A stretch of DNA of 64,000 nt, from positions 310,001 to 374,000 of the forward strand of contig NZ_JBLZHU010000002.1 of NCBI RefSeq assembly GCF_048892425.1, given 5' to 3'. Below, one piece after another: positions 16,530 through 26,096 of the stretch. The first letter of the stretch is position 1. Each line of letters begins with the position of its first letter. This DNA comes from Pacificispira sp002696645. Its GTDB lineage: Bacteria; Pseudomonadota; Alphaproteobacteria; UBA8366; Aestuariispiraceae. The translations under genes were made by a program, and so were the position numbers. Under the pieces are notes generated by a model. The model saw only the letters and a program-made list of their open reading frames with translations, was not told where the DNA came from and did not search any database.

Positions 16530-17891
16530 TTACTTCAGGATCACTTCGCCATACAGATCATAGTCGTCAGCGTCCGTGATCTGAACGGTAACCAGATCGC
16601 CGGGCTGCAGGGTTTCCGCGCCGGGGCCTTCGATATGGACATTGCCGTCGATTTCCGGGGCATCGGCGGTGCTGCGGGCGGTGGTATAGCCGTCGTCGCC
16701 CTGCGCCTGATCGACCAGGACCTGCATTTCCAGGCCGATCTTTTTCTGTAATTTCGCGGCGCTGATTTCCGCCTGGGCGGCCATAAAGCGGTGCCAGCGG
16801 TCCTCTTTCACATCTTCAGGAACATGGTCCGGCAAATCATTGGCGGCGGCGCCGTCGACATTTTCGTATTTGAAACAGCCGACGCGATCCAGTTGCGCTT
16901 CTTTCAGCCAGTCCAGCAGAAAATCAAAATCCGCATCCGTCTCGCCGGGGAAGCCGACAATAAAGGTGGATCGCAGGGTGATGTCGGGACAGATCGCCCG
17001 CCAGGCATTGATCCGCGTCATGGTCTTTTCCTGATGGGCCGGGCGGCGCATCAGGTTCAGGACATTGGGGCTGGCATGTTGAAATGGGATGTCCAGATAG
17101 GGCAGGACCAATCCGTCGGCCATCAGCGGCACCAATTTGTCGACATGGGGATAGGGATAGACATAGTGCAGCCGAACCCAGGCCCCCAGAGACCCCAGTT
17201 CGCGCGCCAGATCCTGAATATGGGCGCGGACTTCCTTCCCATTCCAGCGGCTGGTCTCGTGTTTTAAATCGACACCATAGGCGGATGTATCCTGGCTGAT
17301 GATCAGCAGTTCTTTCACCCCGGCCTTTACCAGGCGTTCCGCCTCATACAGGACTTTTGCCGCAGGACGGCTGACCAGCTTGCCGCGCATCGACGGGATG
17401 ATGCAGAATTTACAGCTGTGATTACAGCCTTCAGAGATTTTCAGATAGGCGTAATGACGCGGCGTCAGCTTGATCCCCTGGGGCGGCATCAGGTCGAATT
17501 TCGCATCCTGCAGCGGCGGCAGCACATCGTGGATGGCATTGACCACCTGTTCATATTGCTGAGGGCCGGTGACGGCCAGCACATTGGGATGCACGGCGCG
17601 GATCGCGGCCTCGTCTTTACCCATACAGCCGGTGACCACGACACGCCCGTTTTCCGACAGAGCCTCCCCAATCGCTTCCAGGGATTCCGCCTTGGCGCTG
17701 TCCAGGAAGCCGCAGGTATTGACCACGACCACATCCGCCCCTTCATAGGACGGGGATAGGTCATACCCTTCCGCCCGCAAGCTGGTCAGAATTCGTTCAG
17801 AATCCACCAGCGCCTTCGGACAGCCTAAACTGACGAAGCCGACTTTGCCCGGAGAGGTTTTCGGGCGGAGGGATGCATTGACTGTGCTCAT
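16530..17891 (-). CDS. rimO: Ribosomal protein S12 (Asp) methylthiotransferase RimO
   Basis: 453 residues. The N-terminal UPF0004 domain begins VGFVSLGCPKALVDSERIL and carries cysteines for the auxiliary iron-sulfur cluster. The radical-SAM core has the CxxxCxxC motif in SEGCNHSCKFCIIPSMRG near residue 155. A C-terminal TRAM domain ends the protein (GDLVTVQITDADDYDLYGEV). RimO adds a methylthio group to the conserved Asp of ribosomal protein S12. The ALVDSE and IPSMRGKL patterns separate RimO from the tRNA enzyme MiaB. The gene stands alone on the minus strand, 32 bases after the RND permease stop. Confidence 0.95.
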   Translation of the reverse strand: MSTVNASLRPKTSPGKVGFVSLGCPKALVDSERILTSLRAEGYDLSPSYEGADVVVVNTCGFLDSAKAESLEAIGEALSENGRVVVTGCMGKDEAAIRAVHPNVLAVTGPQQYEQVVNAIHDVLPPLQDAKFDLMPPQGIKLTPRHYAYLKISEGCNHSCKFCIIPSMRGKLVSRPAAKVLYEAERLVKAGVKELLIISQDTSAYGVDLKHETSRWNGKEVRAHIQDLARELGSLGAWVRLHYVYPYPHVDKLVPLMADGLVLPYLDIPFQHASPNVLNLMRRPAHQEKTMTRINAWRAICPDITLRSTFIVGFPGETDADFDFLLDWLKEAQLDRVGCFKYENVDGAAANDLPDHVPEDVKEDRWHRFMAAQAEISAAKLQKKIGLEMQVLVDQAQGDDGYTTARSTADAPEIDGNVHIEGPGAETLQPGDLVTVQITDADDYDLYGEVILK

Positions 17892-17923
17892 AACGCGGGT
17901 CGTAGCCGAGATTTACCCGGCAC

Positions 17924-20900
17924 TCAAGCCTCAGTCTTCGGGTCCTCATAGGGTTCGCGGGGTTTGCCGGCGAATTTCTGACAGATTGTATAGAAGACCG
18001 GTGTGAAGATAAGGCCAAAGATTGTAACCCCGATCATGCCGGAAAACACGGCCGTTCCCAGAACCTGACGCATCTCCGCCCCGGCCCCGGTTGCTATCAC
18101 CAGGGGCGTGACCCCCAGAATGAAGGCTAAAGAGGTCATCACGATCGGGCGCAATCGGGTTTTAGCGGCTTCCACGGCGGCGTCAAAGCGGCTCATACCC
18201 TCTTCTTCGGCCTGACGGGCGAATTCTACGATCAGGATCGCGTTCTTCGCTGCCAGGGCGACCAGAACGATCAGTCCGACCTGGACTAGAATATCGTTTG
18301 AATAGCCGCGATAATTGACGCCCAACATGGCTGCTAACAGACACATAGGCACAATCAGAATTACCGCCAGGGGCAGCAGCCAGCTTTCATACTGGGCGGC
18401 CAACAGCAGGAATACGAACAGGACTGCCGCGCCAAAAACATAAATCGCTGTATTGCCGGCCTGTTTCTCCTGGTAGGCGATATCCGTCCATTGATAGGTG
18501 AAACCATCAGGCAGAACCTTATCTGCCAGGGCTTCCATCTTCACAATGGCCTCGCCCGTGGAAACGCCCGGTACGGTCGACCCCTGAACGGCGGCACCGG
18601 GGGCCAGGTTAAACCGAGGCACGCGATAGGGGCCTGTGCGGTTCTCAAACGACGCAATGGTGCCAATGGGCACCATCCCGCCATCCAGATTTCGTGTCCA
18701 CAGCTTGCTGATGTCGGAAACGTCGTCGCGAAATTCTTCATCCGCCTGCAGCTTTACCCGGAATGATCGACCAAACAGGTTGATATCATTGACATATTGT
18801 GACCCAAGGAAGGTCGACAATGTGGAAAAGATGCGTTCCAGCGGCACATTCAGCATTTCCGCTTTCTGGCGATCGATATCCGCATAGATCTTGGGCGTGC
18901 TGGTGTTAAAGAAAGTGTAGACTTGCGTTAGTTGCGGATCTTGACCCGCTGCACCGGCAAGAGTCCAGGCCGCCTGTTCCAGCGCTTCTGACCCCCGTCC
19001 CTGACGATCCAGAACATATAACTTAAAGCCACCACCGGTTCCGATTCCTCGAATGGGCGGTGGTTTGACGACAAAAATCTGCGCCTCCTGAACCTGGGAG
19101 ACAATGCCCCACATCTGTCCAAAGATTGCGTCCGCGGTTATGCCTTTTTCCTCCCGTTCCGCAAATGGCATCAAGGGGGTGAAAAGTACTGCCGCATTCG
19201 TTGCAGACGTAAATGTTGCCCCGTCAATGCCGGTCAGGGCGACAACATTGCCGACCCCTTCAATCGCTTTGATCTTTTCCGCAAGGGGGGTCACGATTTT
19301 ATCTGTTCGATCCAAAGAGGCACCTGGTGGCCCTTGAATCACAGTGATGAAATACCCCTGGTCAATTTCGGGCACAAAGCCGGTTGGTGTCTTCATGAAG
19401 GTATCCGCGGCAACATAGATCAAGCCGCCATAGACGACCAATACGATCAAAGGCAGGCGCACCAATCGTTTCACCGCCCCGCCATAGCCGCTGGACAAGG
19501 CGTCAAAACTGCGATCAAACCCACGGAAGAAAGCATGGATCGGACGCATCAGCAGCGAGTGCTTTTCGTCCGCTTCGTGCTTGCGCAACAACATGGCCGC
19601 CAGCGCTGGCGACAATGTCAGCGAGATTATCAGTGAAATCACCGTCGAAGCGGCAATCGTGACAGCAAATTGCCGGTAAAACTGCCCGGCGATACCCGTC
19701 ACGAAGGCGGTCGGAATAAACACTGCCAACAACACCAGTGAAATTGCGATCAAGGCCGTGCTGACCTCGTCCATCGTACGGTGCGCTGCCTGACGCGGCG
19801 TCATGCCTTTGCGCAGATTCCGCTCAACATTCTCCACCACGACAATGGCGTCATCGACGACAATGCCAATGGCTAATACCAATCCAAACAGCGTCAGATT
19901 GTTCAGCGAGAAACCAACAGCAGCCATGATCAGGAATGTTCCGATCAGAGAAATCGGAATGGCGACAATGGGAATAATTGCTGCGCGCCAGGTCTTCAGG
20001 AACAGGATGATGACGACCACCACCAGGGCGATGGCTTCCAAAATGGTTTGCAGCACGGCATCAACCGACTGTTGAATGAATTCAGTCGGATTGTAGACGG
20101 CGCGGTAGTCAAGACCAGGTGGAAAATCTTTTTTCAACTCTTCCAGGCGTGCCAGGACGGCATCGGATGTCTCTAGGGCATTGCTGCCTGGGCTTTGGAA
20201 TACCAAAATGGCCGCTGCTTCTTTACCATCCAGATAGGAGTTGGAGGAATAGTCATAACCACTCAACTCCACCCGGGCAATATCACGCAGGCGGGTGATG
20301 CTGCCATCGTCGCCGCGCTTGACGATGATCTGTTCAAATTCCTCTGGCTTGGCCAATCGGCCTTTGGCTTCGACATTCAGGCGCAGATCAATGTTGTCTG
20401 ACATCGGCTCCTGCCCGATCACGCCAGCGGCGACCTGAACATTCTGTTGCTGCAGGGAGGCAGTGACGTCATCGACGATCAGGCCCAATTCGGCCATGCG
20501 CTGCGGGTCCAGCCAGACCCGCATGGAATATTCCCGCGCGCCAAACACCCGGACGTCCCCAACGCCATCCAGACGGGCGATTTCATCCTTAACCTTCAAA
20601 TAGGCGTAGTTGGAGACATAAAGATGATCCAGTGAATCGTCTGGTGACAACAAATGGGCCACCAGCATGATATCCGGTGAATTCTTGCGGGTTGTGACCC
20701 CCAGAGCGCGCACCGGCTCTGGCAGACGCGGTTCGGCGATGGCGACCCGGTTCTGCACCAGAACCTGGGCTGCATCCAGATCCGTCCCTAACGCGAATGT
20801 GACAGTGATCGTTACACCCCCATCCCCGGTCGATTGTGAATTGATGTAGAGCATATTATCAACGCCGTTGATTTCCTGCTCGATCGGGGAGGCGACGGTT

Positions 20901-21082
20901 TCTGCGACAGTTTCCGCGGATGCCCCGGGATAGGTGGCCGAAACCTGGATGGTGGGGGGCGCAACTTCAGGATATTGCGCAATGGGCAGGCTGAAAAAAG
21001 AAATTCCTCCCAACACCACAATGACAATGGACAAGACCGATGCAAAGATCGGGCGTTCGATAAAAAAGTGGGAAAATTTCAT
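17924..21082 (-). CDS. RND multidrug efflux permease (HAE-1/AcrB family)
   Basis: 1052 residues, the usual AcrB length. It begins MKFSHFFIERPIFASVLSIV, has two large periplasmic loops and twelve membrane helices. The paired Asp residues of the proton relay lie in GIVVDDAIVVVENVERN in helix 4. Periplasmic signatures include YPGASAETVAETVASPIEQEI. This inner-membrane pump exports drugs, dyes or detergents by proton antiport together with an adaptor and an outer-membrane channel. The adaptor gene lies 11 bases upstream; no TolC/OprM-type channel is in the window, so it must be supplied from elsewhere. Confidence 0.95.
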   Translation of the reverse strand: MKFSHFFIERPIFASVLSIVIVVLGGISFFSLPIAQYPEVAPPTIQVSATYPGASAETVAETVASPIEQEINGVDNMLYINSQSTGDGGVTITVTFALGTDLDAAQVLVQNRVAIAEPRLPEPVRALGVTTRKNSPDIMLVAHLLSPDDSLDHLYVSNYAYLKVKDEIARLDGVGDVRVFGAREYSMRVWLDPQRMAELGLIVDDVTASLQQQNVQVAAGVIGQEPMSDNIDLRLNVEAKGRLAKPEEFEQIIVKRGDDGSITRLRDIARVELSGYDYSSNSYLDGKEAAAILVFQSPGSNALETSDAVLARLEELKKDFPPGLDYRAVYNPTEFIQQSVDAVLQTILEAIALVVVVIILFLKTWRAAIIPIVAIPISLIGTFLIMAAVGFSLNNLTLFGLVLAIGIVVDDAIVVVENVERNLRKGMTPRQAAHRTMDEVSTALIAISLVLLAVFIPTAFVTGIAGQFYRQFAVTIAASTVISLIISLTLSPALAAMLLRKHEADEKHSLLMRPIHAFFRGFDRSFDALSSGYGGAVKRLVRLPLIVLVVYGGLIYVAADTFMKTPTGFVPEIDQGYFITVIQGPPGASLDRTDKIVTPLAEKIKAIEGVGNVVALTGIDGATFTSATNAAVLFTPLMPFAEREEKGITADAIFGQMWGIVSQVQEAQIFVVKPPPIRGIGTGGGFKLYVLDRQGRGSEALEQAAWTLAGAAGQDPQLTQVYTFFNTSTPKIYADIDRQKAEMLNVPLERIFSTLSTFLGSQYVNDINLFGRSFRVKLQADEEFRDDVSDISKLWTRNLDGGMVPIGTIASFENRTGPYRVPRFNLAPGAAVQGSTVPGVSTGEAIVKMEALADKVLPDGFTYQWTDIAYQEKQAGNTAIYVFGAAVLFVFLLLAAQYESWLLPLAVILIVPMCLLAAMLGVNYRGYSNDILVQVGLIVLVALAAKNAILIVEFARQAEEEGMSRFDAAVEAAKTRLRPIVMTSLAFILGVTPLVIATGAGAEMRQVLGTAVFSGMIGVTIFGLIFTPVFYTICQKFAGKPREPYEDPKTEA

Positions 21083-21093
21083 AACTTCACGCC

Positions 21094-22251
21094 TTATTGC
21101 TTATCGGTGACTACTGTAATCTCGCCATCCTGCGGGGTGACTGGTTGCCCAGGACGCGCTTTTTGCAGCCCGTTAATTATGATTTTGTCTGTTGGTTCAA
21201 TGCCTGAGCGAATAATGCGCAGACCATATTCGCGGGGACCCAGAACCACGGGTTTGGACTCTACCGTCCCATCGGCTTTGACCGCCAACAGCAGTTTCTG
21301 TGCCTGATCGCTCATAATGGCGGAATCCGGCACTAAAATCGCCTTATAGCGTGGCGAGTTCGGCAGGCGCAGTCGTCCGAACAAACCGGGCGTCAAGACA
21401 TCATCTGTATTGGGGACGACGGCGCGCAGACGAATCGTGCCCGTGCCTTTGTCCACGACATTGTCAACGAAATCAATTGTACCCTCGCGTGCCCAGTCAG
21501 TTTCATCGGACAGGTTCAACTGCACCTTTACTTCAGAACTCTGCCCATTCGTAACTTCTTCGGTTGCTCGCATGCGCTGGTATCCCAGATAGTCCCGCTC
21601 GCTGAGATCAAATACGAAATGCATCGGGTCCAAAGACACCACACGGGTTAGTTCTGTTGGATTCGCATCCCCCAGAACAAGGTCACCAACATCTACGTTG
21701 CTGTTTGAAATACGTCCTGTAACAGGCGACTTGACGGTAGAGAAATCCACATTCAATTGGGCGCGGGCCAGAGTGGCGCGGGCAGCGGCGACATTGGCGT
21801 CGGCGGAATCCTTTTCCTGCCGGGCGGTGTCCAGCGCCGATTCAGTCACCGTGCGCCCGCTGGTCAACTTGCTCAGCCGCGCCAGTTCCGATGCGGCAAG
21901 CTTCTGGGACGTTTCCGCCGCGATCAGATCAGCGCGCGCCCCGGCGACATCGGCCTGATAGGTACGGGGGTCGATGGTGAACAGGACCTGGCCTGCCTCG
22001 ACCATCTGTCCATCATTGAAATTAATGCTATCGACATAGCCCGTCACGCGGGCGCGAATGATGACATCCTCAACCGCTTCAAAACGGCCGGTCACTTCAT
22101 CAAACTCGATCAATTCCTTTACCAGTGGGGTTGCCACGGTCACGGTTGGGGGAGGTGGGGCAGCCCCTTGCTGAGCATCGGTTTGCGCATCGTCGCAACC
22201 GGATAATACAATAAGGGTCGCAATGGCTGCGATGGTGTGCTTAACGCGCAT
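21094..22251 (-). CDS. RND efflux periplasmic adaptor (membrane fusion) lipoprotein
   Basis: 385 residues from the ATG at 22251 (MRVKHTIAAIATLIVLSGC). The lipobox LSGC around residue 19 marks a lipoprotein attached to a membrane; the longer open frame to 22326 would bury this signal. Then come a biotinyl-lipoyl-like half (RARVTGYVDSINFNDGQMVEAGQVLFTIDP), an alpha-hairpin and the second lipoyl half (NVDFSTVKSPVTGRISNSNV), followed by beta-barrel and membrane-proximal domains. It bridges the RND permease to an outer-membrane channel. First gene of the two-gene pump operon; a tandem decamer repeat lies in its upstream region. Confidence 0.94.
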   Translation of the reverse strand: MRVKHTIAAIATLIVLSGCDDAQTDAQQGAAPPPPTVTVATPLVKELIEFDEVTGRFEAVEDVIIRARVTGYVDSINFNDGQMVEAGQVLFTIDPRTYQADVAGARADLIAAETSQKLAASELARLSKLTSGRTVTESALDTARQEKDSADANVAAARATLARAQLNVDFSTVKSPVTGRISNSNVDVGDLVLGDANPTELTRVVSLDPMHFVFDLSERDYLGYQRMRATEEVTNGQSSEVKVQLNLSDETDWAREGTIDFVDNVVDKGTGTIRLRAVVPNTDDVLTPGLFGRLRLPNSPRYKAILVPDSAIMSDQAQKLLLAVKADGTVESKPVVLGPREYGLRIIRSGIEPTDKIIINGLQKARPGQPVTPQDGEITVVTDKQ

Positions 22252-22313
22252 GGCGCGATCCTCCCATTTCTCAATAAAACCACGAATAGGGCCACAGATG
22301 TGTCGGCCTTTGA

Positions 22314-22346
22314 CGCAATGCAACATATTGTTTCATCGCAGTGCAA
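22314..22346 (-). promoter_or_regulatory. Tandem decamer repeat upstream of the efflux operon, candidate operator
   Basis: Two near-identical decamers, CGCAATGCAA at 22314-22323 and CGCAGTGCAA at 22337-22346, stand 23 bases apart (about two helical turns) in the 207-base divergent region between the adaptor (minus) and agmatinase-family (plus) genes. Both are followed by CA(T/A)ATTG- or ACAATC-like bases, so the repeat unit may be longer. Same-face direct repeats in a promoter region suggest a regulator site. No regulator gene is adjacent. Confidence 0.35.
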
Positions 22347-22458
22347 ACAATCTCCTTTCGTAAACTTTATTGTGATGTCGTGCATACATAGCCTTGCCGA
22401 ATTGGAATCGCCCCCCCAAACTCGGTATTTAATCGGGTCGTTATGGGGAGCGTTTGGA

Positions 22459-23436
22459 ATGTCGATGCATGCAGGCGATGTTGACGGTGATCAGGCGTTT
22501 CGGGCGGAAAGCCTGATCGGACGCGGTCATGATGCAACATATTCCGGGGCAACAAGTTTTTTGCGTCGGAAGTATACGCGCGACCTGGGGGCTGCGGATG
22601 TTGCTGTTGTGGGTATTCCCTTCGATCTGGCGACAACCTATCGCCCGGGCGCACGCCTTGGCCCTCGCGCCGTGCGTGCGGCATCTGTGCAATTGTCGGA
22701 GCTAAAAGCATTTCCATTCGGCTTTGATCCGTTTGACACATTGGCGGTTGCCGATTGGGGGGATGTTTATTTTGACTCCGGCTATGGCAAGGATGCGCCT
22801 GATGTCATTACAGCGGATTTCAGGGCTATCCTGGAGACAGGGACCAAAACCCTGGGCCTTGGGGGCGACCATTTTGTCACCTATCCGATCCTGCGGGCTT
22901 ATGCCGAAAAATATGGCCCGATCCGGCTGATCCATTTCGATGCCCATTGCGATACCTGGCCCGATGATGGTGTGCGGCTGGACCATGGCTCGATGTTCGC
23001 CCGCGCGGCGACAGAAGGCCTGGTTATTCCGGAAAAATCGGTCCAGATCGGGCTTCGAACATGGAATGACGATGACTATGGCTATGTCGAAATGAATGCG
23101 CCCTGGATTCACAAGAATGGCGTTCAGGCTGTTATTGATCGTACATTGGCGGTGGTGGGAAGCGATGGACCTGCCTATATGACGTTTGATATTGATTGTC
23201 TGGACCCGGCCTTCGCGCCAGGCACCGGAACGCCCGTCGCAGGGGGGCTTTCCAGTGCGCAGGGGCTTGAAATTGTGCGTGGTCTGGGCGCAATCAACTG
23301 GGTTGGGGCCGATGTTGTGGAAGTCGCGCCGGCCTATGACCATGCAGAGATTACGGCGATTGCGGCGGCGACAATCGGCCATGATTGGCTGTGTTTGCTG
23401 GCTGAAAAGAAACGGGCTGAACAGAAATCAGCTTGA
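22459..23436 (+). CDS. Agmatinase/guanidino-acid ureohydrolase family enzyme
   Basis: 325 residues from the ATG at 22459, preceded by GGGGAG 8 bases upstream; the frame is open to 22237 but that part overlaps the divergent adaptor's 5' region. Manganese ligands of the arginase fold are all present: GGDHFVTYP (about 134), FDAHCDTW (about 160) and MTFDIDCLDPAFAPGTGTP (about 243-258). The family removes urea from agmatine, 4-guanidinobutyrate, 3-guanidinopropionate or arginine. SpeB-like agmatinase is the default name, but an AruI-like decarboxylase elsewhere in the window makes guanidinobutyrase a real alternative. It is followed after 50 bases by a response-regulator gene. Confidence 0.88.
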   Translation: MSMHAGDVDGDQAFRAESLIGRGHDATYSGATSFLRRKYTRDLGAADVAVVGIPFDLATTYRPGARLGPRAVRAASVQLSELKAFPFGFDPFDTLAVADWGDVYFDSGYGKDAPDVITADFRAILETGTKTLGLGGDHFVTYPILRAYAEKYGPIRLIHFDAHCDTWPDDGVRLDHGSMFARAATEGLVIPEKSVQIGLRTWNDDDYGYVEMNAPWIHKNGVQAVIDRTLAVVGSDGPAYMTFDIDCLDPAFAPGTGTPVAGGLSSAQGLEIVRGLGAINWVGADVVEVAPAYDHAEITAIAAATIGHDWLCLLAEKKRAEQKSA

Positions 23437-23486
23437 CCGGTTGCCGGGGTGATCACTCCTGACGGCGGCTTCTATCTGGGATCGAC

Positions 23487-24665
23487 ATGAGCGTATTGAA
23501 CTACAGCACTATTCTAATCGTTGAGGATCAACTGCAAATCCGGAGCCTGTTGTCTTCGGTGCTGCGGACATTTGGGGTGGGCAACATTCTGCGCGCGTCC
23601 AATGGCGCGGAAGCGATTGAATTACTACGCACCATGGCGCGGGACCCATCGGCCGCAGGTGCCGGGCGGGTGGACGCTATTCTGTCTGACTGGGTGATGC
23701 ATCCTGTCGATGGGGCCATGCTGTTGCGTTGGGTACGCAAACACAAGGAATCCCCGAACCGCTTCATGCCCTTTGTCATGATCACAGCGTTTTCCGATCC
23801 GGCCCGTGTCCAGTTGGCCAGAGAGCTTGGGGTGACGGAATTTCTCAGCAAGCCATTTTCGGCGCAATCTGTCGCCGTGCATCTGATGGCGGCCCTGAAA
23901 GATAAAAGACGCTATGTCCGGATCGGCAATTTCTTTGGTCCGGATCGTCGCCGCCGTGAAACATTAAGCGCGGAAGAACGCCGTGATGCCGAAGAGTCTG
24001 ATCAGGCAAAGGGCGTCACCTTCTATGATCCACCCCCGGACATGCGCCGCCGCTTTGCATCTGCTGAAATCAATGTCGAACAAATCGTCGCGATGCAGCG
24101 GGAAATGGACAGCTGGTCTGAAGATTTCCGCGACTGGACACTGGATTTCATCAAACAGATCGAAAGCGCTCTTACGGCCTGTCGTCGGTCAGACACGGCC
24201 GATCGCCGCCGTCCCTTCAACGCCATTAACTTTCTGGCCCATGAAATGCGGGGTCAGGGGGGGACATTTGGCTATCCGCTGGTGACCCAGGTTGCGCGGT
24301 CTTTGTTTGACCTGACCCTGCACAATCTGGATCGGTCCGATGCGTGTTGCGACCTGATTGAGGAACATCTGCGCATTTTGAAAGCAGTGGTCCGCGACAA
24401 GATCAAAGGCGATGGCGGCATTGTCGGGCGCGAGCTGCTGCGTGAATTGCAGCGCGCCAATGGTAAGTTCCTGCGCAATTCTTCCGGCCTGCAATATGTC
24501 AGTCGGGCGTTTCAGGAATCCAATGCCAATGCCTTAAATGAACCTGAAAAACCAAAGCAAAAGCGCCCGCCCCCCCGTAAGCATTTATTGTCTGATGACG
24601 GCGACAGTACGGATGTTGAAGTTGTCGATGCTGAAGTGTCACATCCTCATGAAACTTCCGACTAG
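23487..24665 (+). CDS. Response regulator with C-terminal HPt-like domain
   Basis: 392 residues. A receiver domain (about 8-130) holds IVEDQ, the phospho-acceptor Asp in AILSDWVMHPVDG, Thr in MITAFSD and the Lys in FLSKPFS. It is followed by FFGPDRRRRET, the same tail motif as the smaller regulator at 13928. A long helical segment (about 200-330) contains FLAHEMRGQGGTFGYPL, which matches the H-x-x-(K/R)-G pattern of histidine phosphotransfer domains, with the candidate phospho-His at about residue 251. The tail is disordered and charged. Thus one protein may hold both receiver and phosphotransfer modules of a phosphorelay. No kinase is adjacent. The HPt assignment is from pattern alone. Confidence 0.85.
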   Translation: MSVLNYSTILIVEDQLQIRSLLSSVLRTFGVGNILRASNGAEAIELLRTMARDPSAAGAGRVDAILSDWVMHPVDGAMLLRWVRKHKESPNRFMPFVMITAFSDPARVQLARELGVTEFLSKPFSAQSVAVHLMAALKDKRRYVRIGNFFGPDRRRRETLSAEERRDAEESDQAKGVTFYDPPPDMRRRFASAEINVEQIVAMQREMDSWSEDFRDWTLDFIKQIESALTACRRSDTADRRRPFNAINFLAHEMRGQGGTFGYPLVTQVARSLFDLTLHNLDRSDACCDLIEEHLRILKAVVRDKIKGDGGIVGRELLRELQRANGKFLRNSSGLQYVSRAFQESNANALNEPEKPKQKRPPPRKHLLSDDGDSTDVEVVDAEVSHPHETSD

Positions 24666-24702
24666 CGGATTTTACCTCACATTCGGTCGCTGATGAGTCA
24701 TT

Positions 24703-24730
24703 TTCAAAAATCAGAATTCTATGCCATAGT
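24703..24730 (+). promoter_or_regulatory. Possible promoter of the glycosyltransferase operon
   Basis: TTCAAA (24703-24708) and CATAGT (24725-24730) are separated by 16 bases in an AT-rich patch within the 192-base gap ahead of the first glycosyltransferase. It is the only promoter-like pattern seen there, and the six downstream genes are packed without internal gaps that could hold another. Tentative. Confidence 0.3.
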
Positions 24731-24857
24731 TAAGCACGTGTTTGGGAACAGCATGGATTTTGTGCTGCCTTCTCGTGCCAGAAACTGCGCGTTCCCGCGC
24801 GCTGGCGGAAACGTCGAATAGGGCCTATTGGGGGTCGATAGGTTTGGGAGAGGCAGG

Positions 24858-26090
24858 ATGGAAGGCTATACACGAACCGGTCGCGGGGATAATGCCCGCG
24901 TTCTGATCTATTCCCACGATACTTTTGGGCTGGGCCATTTGCGCCGTTGTCGTGCCATCGCGCATCATCTGGTGGAAAAGAACAAGGATGTCACGGTCCT
25001 GATCCTGACGGGATCATCGATCATCGGCAGCTTTGATTTTCGCAGCCGCGTTGATTTTGTGCGGGTTCCGGGTGTGATCAAGCTGCGCAATGGCGACTAC
25101 ACCCCGCTGCAACTGCATATCGACATTGAAGATACTCTGGCGCTGCGGGAATCCATCATCCGCCACACGGCCAGCATGTTCGATCCCGACCTGTTTATCG
25201 TCGACAAGGAACCGCTGGGCCTGCGGGGAGAGGTGGAAGAGACGCTGCATGTTATGCGGGATCGGGGGGTGCCGACGGTCCTTGGGCTGCGCGATGTAAT
25301 GGATGACCCGGACCTGCTGGAACCGGAATGGGAACGCAAGAATGTCATGCCCGCCCTGCAGGACCTGTTTGATGCGATCTGGGTCTATGGCCTGCCGCAG
25401 ATTCATGATCCGCTGGCGGGAATCAATGTGCCTGATTCCGTGCGCCGCAAAATGACCTATACCGGGTATCTGCGGCGGGAGGTTTCCAGCGATGGCAACT
25501 TGTCCCAGCCTGCAAAGATTGACAGTCCCTATATCCTGGTCACCCCCGGCGGCGGTGGCGATGGTGAAGTGATGGTCGATTGGGTGATCCGTGCCTATGA
25601 GGTAGATCGCCAACAGCCTTATCCCGCGCTGATCGTGCTGGGTCCTTTCATGCCGTCGGAAACCCAAGCCTATTTCATCGAACGGGCAACTGTATTGGAC
25701 GATGTCGAGGTCATTACCTTTGACGCCCACATGGAAAGCCTGATGTCGGAAGCGGTCGGTGTTGTTGCGATGGGCGGCTACAATACCTTCTGTGAGATTA
25801 TGAGCTTTGATAAGCGTGCCTTGATTGTCCCGCGTACCGTGCCCCGGCGGGAACAGTTTATTCGGGCAAAACGGTTTCAGGAACTGAACCTGGTGTCGAT
25901 GTTAAGCACGGGCGAGCAGACGGATATAAGCGCAATGATCACGGCCCTGCGCCATTTGCCGCAGCAGCCTAAACCGTCACAGGTTGTCGTGCCTGGCCTG
26001 ATGGATGGATTGGAAAATGTGGATCGTCTGGCCCGCCGATGGATTGAACGGCCCAGACGTGCCCTCACTTTGGCAGAAAAAAGAGCCTAA
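24858..26090 (+). CDS. MurG-like (GT28-type) glycosyltransferase
   Basis: 410 residues from the ATG at 24858, with GGGAGAGG just upstream; a TTG at 24828 is less likely. Two Rossmann-like halves of a GT-B fold are visible: the N-terminal VLIYSHDTFGLGHLRRCRAIAHHL (acceptor side, G-x-GH-x-x-R) and the C-terminal ILVTPGGGGDGEVMVDWV followed by VVAMGGYNTFCEIMSF, the usual donor-nucleotide site. No signal peptide or membrane helix. First gene of a six-gene operon; it shares the G-x-GH-x2-R and GYNT motifs with the fourth member at 29084, so the two are probably paralogues acting in one pathway. Donor and acceptor are unknown. Confidence 0.8.
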   Translation: MEGYTRTGRGDNARVLIYSHDTFGLGHLRRCRAIAHHLVEKNKDVTVLILTGSSIIGSFDFRSRVDFVRVPGVIKLRNGDYTPLQLHIDIEDTLALRESIIRHTASMFDPDLFIVDKEPLGLRGEVEETLHVMRDRGVPTVLGLRDVMDDPDLLEPEWERKNVMPALQDLFDAIWVYGLPQIHDPLAGINVPDSVRRKMTYTGYLRREVSSDGNLSQPAKIDSPYILVTPGGGGDGEVMVDWVIRAYEVDRQQPYPALIVLGPFMPSETQAYFIERATVLDDVEVITFDAHMESLMSEAVGVVAMGGYNTFCEIMSFDKRALIVPRTVPRREQFIRAKRFQELNLVSMLSTGEQTDISAMITALRHLPQQPKPSQVVVPGLMDGLENVDRLARRWIERPRRALTLAEKRA

Positions 26091-26096
26091 ACATCC

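Noticed and set aside
22702..23382. Minus-strand frame of 226 codons
   Set aside because: It is antisense to the agmatinase-family gene, whose metal motifs are intact on the plus strand.
24787..24800. GCGCG/CGCGC stem ahead of the glycosyltransferase operon
   Set aside because: Short, GC-only and easily produced by chance; no T tract follows.
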